A stretch of DNA of 64,000 nt from Euprymna scolopes (Eukaryota > Mollusca > Cephalopoda > Sepiida > Sepiolidae): positions 77,855,405 through 77,919,404 of the forward strand of contig CM044499.1 of assembly GCA_024364805.1 (NCBI GenBank). The letters are read 5' to 3'. The position numbers and the translations under genes were made by a program. The notes below the pieces were generated by a model. That model searched no databases. It worked only from the letters and a program-made list of their open reading frames with translations, and had not been told where the DNA came from. Shown piece after piece: positions 61,618 to 64,000 of this stretch (its first letter is position 1; each line of letters starts with the position of its first letter).

Positions 61618-61985
61618 GGACCTGTGGCGCAGTGGTTGGAGTACTTGAAAAAATCAATTGTAAAAAGTGATATTCTTCTGAAGGTTGAAGGTTCAATCCT
61701 CAGTGTGTATGACTGACAAAATACAATTGTGAATTACTTAGGGCCTCTATCCAGTCATGGCTGATTGAACAAGAGCATGCTACCCCCATGAAGTAAATAA
61801 AAGGTTCCGCTCAAAATTCCGTCCAAATTCCTGAGTTCAACAGAAACATTCCAGAGTTCGACAAAATACACCTAAAGAAAGTCGGAGGTTATATCGACCG
61901 AAACGTGAAAAATCACTCAAGATGAGAACAGTAGTCCAATGAATAATAATACAAATAATCCTTATCTCAAAAATTCAGAAACGTC
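61618..61985 (+). repeat. tRNA-headed SINE, fullest copy
   Basis: The head has an A-box-like tggcgcagtggttggag and, about 70 nt on, a B box ggttcaatcctc, as in tRNA-derived pol III promoters. The body then runs through catggctgattgaacaagag, aaataaaaggttccgctcaa and ttcgacaaaatacacctaaa to gtcggaggttatatcgaccg, aaacgtg and gatgagaacagtagtccaat, ending in an AATAAT-rich tail. It cannot be a tRNA gene because the cloverleaf stems do not close. The same body occurs at 185-400, 407-620 and 60292-60485. Confidence 0.8.
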
Positions 61986-63351
61986 AGAATTTCTTTTACT
62001 TTTTAATTCTTTGAAGTTTTTTAATATTGAATTCAATATTTTTAAATTTAAAGAAAAGCACCTCTACTACAAACAATAAATGTATAATTTAAATGTTTGA
62101 ATTGAATAATTATAAATTCTAATGTTTCTCTAAAATAATTATTTTCTTAAGGATGAGTTTACTTTTTTAATAATCAAAGAAAGGAAGGTTTCCTTGTTTT
62201 TGCAGCAGATAAAATAACAGGACTGATTAGAGTTCAATCTCTTTTGATTTCATTAACAAAGTTCAAACATATTTTTTTTTATCTGACATGACCAGTTTGA
62301 CGAGTTGCGCTTGACTAGAATAAGCTAGTTTTCCTTAACAAGATTTCTAGTTTGATATCAGTTTCTCTCCTAAACTGACAAATTTGCATTTAAAAAAATA
62401 TTGACTTTTCTAATTTAGGTTATTTTATCAATCAAGTTCATTCTAGACATCTAAGATTTTTATCAAAAATAAAAAAAATAAAAAAAGGTTGTAATTTTAA
62501 AAAATAGTTTTATTTTTTGTACTAAAAAATTATGTTTAAATCCTGCATTCCTTATAAACTATTATCTTTAGATGCTGAAGTAACCATTGGTAACAATTAA
62601 GCAGGTGTTGATCAGTGCAGATTAACTAAATCCGTTTATTGATGGAAATATTCTATTCTTAGTTTTCCATTTTGTTATTACTCCAATGAGAGCAATGCAT
62701 TCAGGTTGATTATTTTCTTGCTTTCTTGGATTTTTCTTGTACGTTTAAATGTTGTATTGCAATGGATATTAGTTTATAATGAGGAATTTAATCAAAACCC
62801 AAACAAATTTTTTCTATTGTTTTTTTTGTTTTTTGTTTTTTTTGGGGTTTTTTTACACCTTCTTTGATCATTTCTTTTACTTATAATTAATTTCTTATGG
62901 AAATATATTTATGTTTTTGGAAATATAATTCAATGAAGGAATATGTCATAAGATTAAAAGGATGTCTTAGGAAATACTGAAATTTTATAAGTTAGACAAC
63001 ATATATCTTTTTGGCATTTTGGTGGATTAAGCCATAGTTTATTTTCAACGAATATTAAATTTATTATATTTGTATTGTGGGGGTAATAATTGCACCTGTT
63101 ACTTAGCATATAGTGAACATCATGTTCATCACCAGAAAAATTCAAAGTAATTTTGAAGCTTTTAAACTGTCATTTCTAGTGAGAATGAAGAGCCAAATGC
63201 TCATTGGTTTTTTATGTTTACAAAAATATTTTTTAATAGAAATTTTATGAAAGTAAAATTAATTTCATTATGTTATCATTTAGTTGTTGTAAATTAAAAC
63301 CTATAGTCAAATAGAAATGTTGAGAGACATGCACACATTATATGACGACTT

Positions 63352-63388
<37 letters not shown>

Positions 63389-63709
63389 CTTTGATTGGAT
63401 TAATTTTATTTCTTCTTGAATATCTAAAAAACATATTTAAATCTTTATTGTTGAACATAAAATGAAGATATTAAACCAGAGGTGGGAAATTGACTAAGAA
63501 ATTTTTTTGTAATTAATTCCTTCTCTTGACGTCTGAATCAGTTCTGAAAAACACAACTCCTCTCCTTCCCCTCTGTTTTTAACATATCAAAAAGAACTTT
63601 ATTTTTAATTTTTAAATGTAATCACAATTTCATTACCCTTGATAATGTTAAGGATGATTCTAATCTATAATGTACGTTTCTTTTATTTAATTGCATTGTA
63701 TTTTGGTAG

Positions 63710-63847
63710 CTTCACCACAAGGAGGTTTCAGGTCCTCATCTTGGACAAGGACCCCGTTCTGAAGAACTACCAAAAGAACCAGAAATTGTTGAAGTCAGCT
63801 TTGAAAAAGTGAAAGGAAGCATTGGACTCAGCATTGTAGCAGCAAAA
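63710..63847 (+). CDS. AFDN: Afadin exon: linker and first strand of PDZ domain
   Basis: The exon reads LHHKEVSGPHLGQGPRSEEL, then PKEPEIVEVSFEKVKGSIGL and SIVAAK. Human afadin has RKEPEIITVTLKKQNGMGLSIVAAKG. The GSIGLSI segment is the carboxylate-binding loop (G-x-G-L form) and first strand of the PDZ that binds nectin tails. Acceptor ttttggtag, donor gtaagt at 63848; phase 0. The rest of the PDZ lies downstream of the window. Confidence 0.96.
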
Positions 63848-64000
63848 GTAAGTTTCTTTGCTGATTATGGTCATCATGAATGAAGCATCCAACGGGATTT
63901 CCGTTCTAAAAGATGACATTTTTATACATTCATTGTTTTTTTTGTTGATTATCTTTTATATAATGTCAATGAGGAAATATTTTGAATAGCCCTCCCACGG

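Larger units (their letters stand above)
25011..63847 (+). other. AFDN: Afadin gene, central portion (14 exons plus one candidate microexon)
   Basis: Afadin is an F-actin-binding scaffold of adherens junctions. It binds Rap/Ras GTPases through two RA domains and nectins through its PDZ domain, and links them to cortical actin. I translated each candidate exon by eye and compared it with remembered human afadin and fly canoe. The order RA1-basic linker-RA2-FHA-DIL-PDZ is conserved, and near-identical blocks occur in DIL (RCRVNAALTIQLFSQLFHF, EAWAEKQGLELAADCHL, LPFLLPEDGYSCD). All 14 exons have AG acceptors and GT donors and their phases chain without a break, giving about 912 codons. The gene is partial at both ends: the first half of RA1 and everything after PDZ strand 1 lie outside or were not found. 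Introns run from 123 bp to 11.9 kb and hold nearly all the mobile DNA. No promoter or UTR is visible. Confidence 0.97.

Noticed and set aside
61618-61720. Possible tRNA gene
   Set aside because: A and B boxes are present but the cloverleaf does not close and the sequence continues into a repeated SINE body.
1-64000. CRISPR arrays, operons or a bacterial defence system
   Set aside because: Intron-exon structure, SINEs and LINEs show animal DNA; no spaced direct repeats of CRISPR type occur.

Overview
The window is AT-rich animal DNA with long introns and many retroelements. It contains the central part of one gene, afadin (AFDN; canoe in flies), on the + strand. Fourteen coding exons between 25011 and 63847 form one unbroken phase chain with AG/GT borders. 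They encode about 912 codons: the second half of RA1, a basic linker, RA2, the FHA domain, a linker, the whole DIL (dilute) domain and the first strand of the PDZ domain. The start of RA1 was not found in the first 25 kb, and the rest of the PDZ domain and the C-terminal coiled-coil and proline-rich tail lie beyond 64000. The host is probably a mollusc, perhaps a cephalopod. I infer this from the SINE-rich, AT-rich, long-intron structure and cannot prove it from sequence alone.

Layout. 1-25010 is upstream DNA, probably a large early afadin intron. It holds SINEs with tRNA-like, 5S rRNA-like and U2 snRNA-like heads, LINE fragments, a short broken gypsy-like LTR element (5033-6557), a reverse-transcriptase fragment (15885-16330) and a nearly whole mariner (21817-23109). 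25011-34344 carries RA1 and RA2 exons, with two more LINE fragments in introns. 34345-46220 is an 11.9 kb intron with a likely 24-nt microexon (36491-36514) and two large adjacent inverted repeats (41789-42227 and 42451-42779). 46221-52272 covers the end of RA2, FHA and linker exons. 53996-59362 encodes DIL. 59363-63709 is an intron with a Penelope-like fragment flanked by inverted copies of a repeat tail. 63710-63847 opens the PDZ domain. Assembly gaps lie at 12538-13255, 23459-23468 and 61306-61528.

The most interesting points are the in-phase microexon in the RA2 region; at least six copies of a SINE whose head is the 5' end of U2 snRNA; SINEs with a 5S rRNA head; a tRNA-headed SINE whose tail also borders a Penelope-like element and contains half of a hammerhead-ribozyme-like core; a 76-bp mariner MITE with the human MADE1/Hsmar1-type end sequence 82 bp before an exon; and several long intronic palindromes that could form double-stranded RNA in the afadin pre-mRNA.
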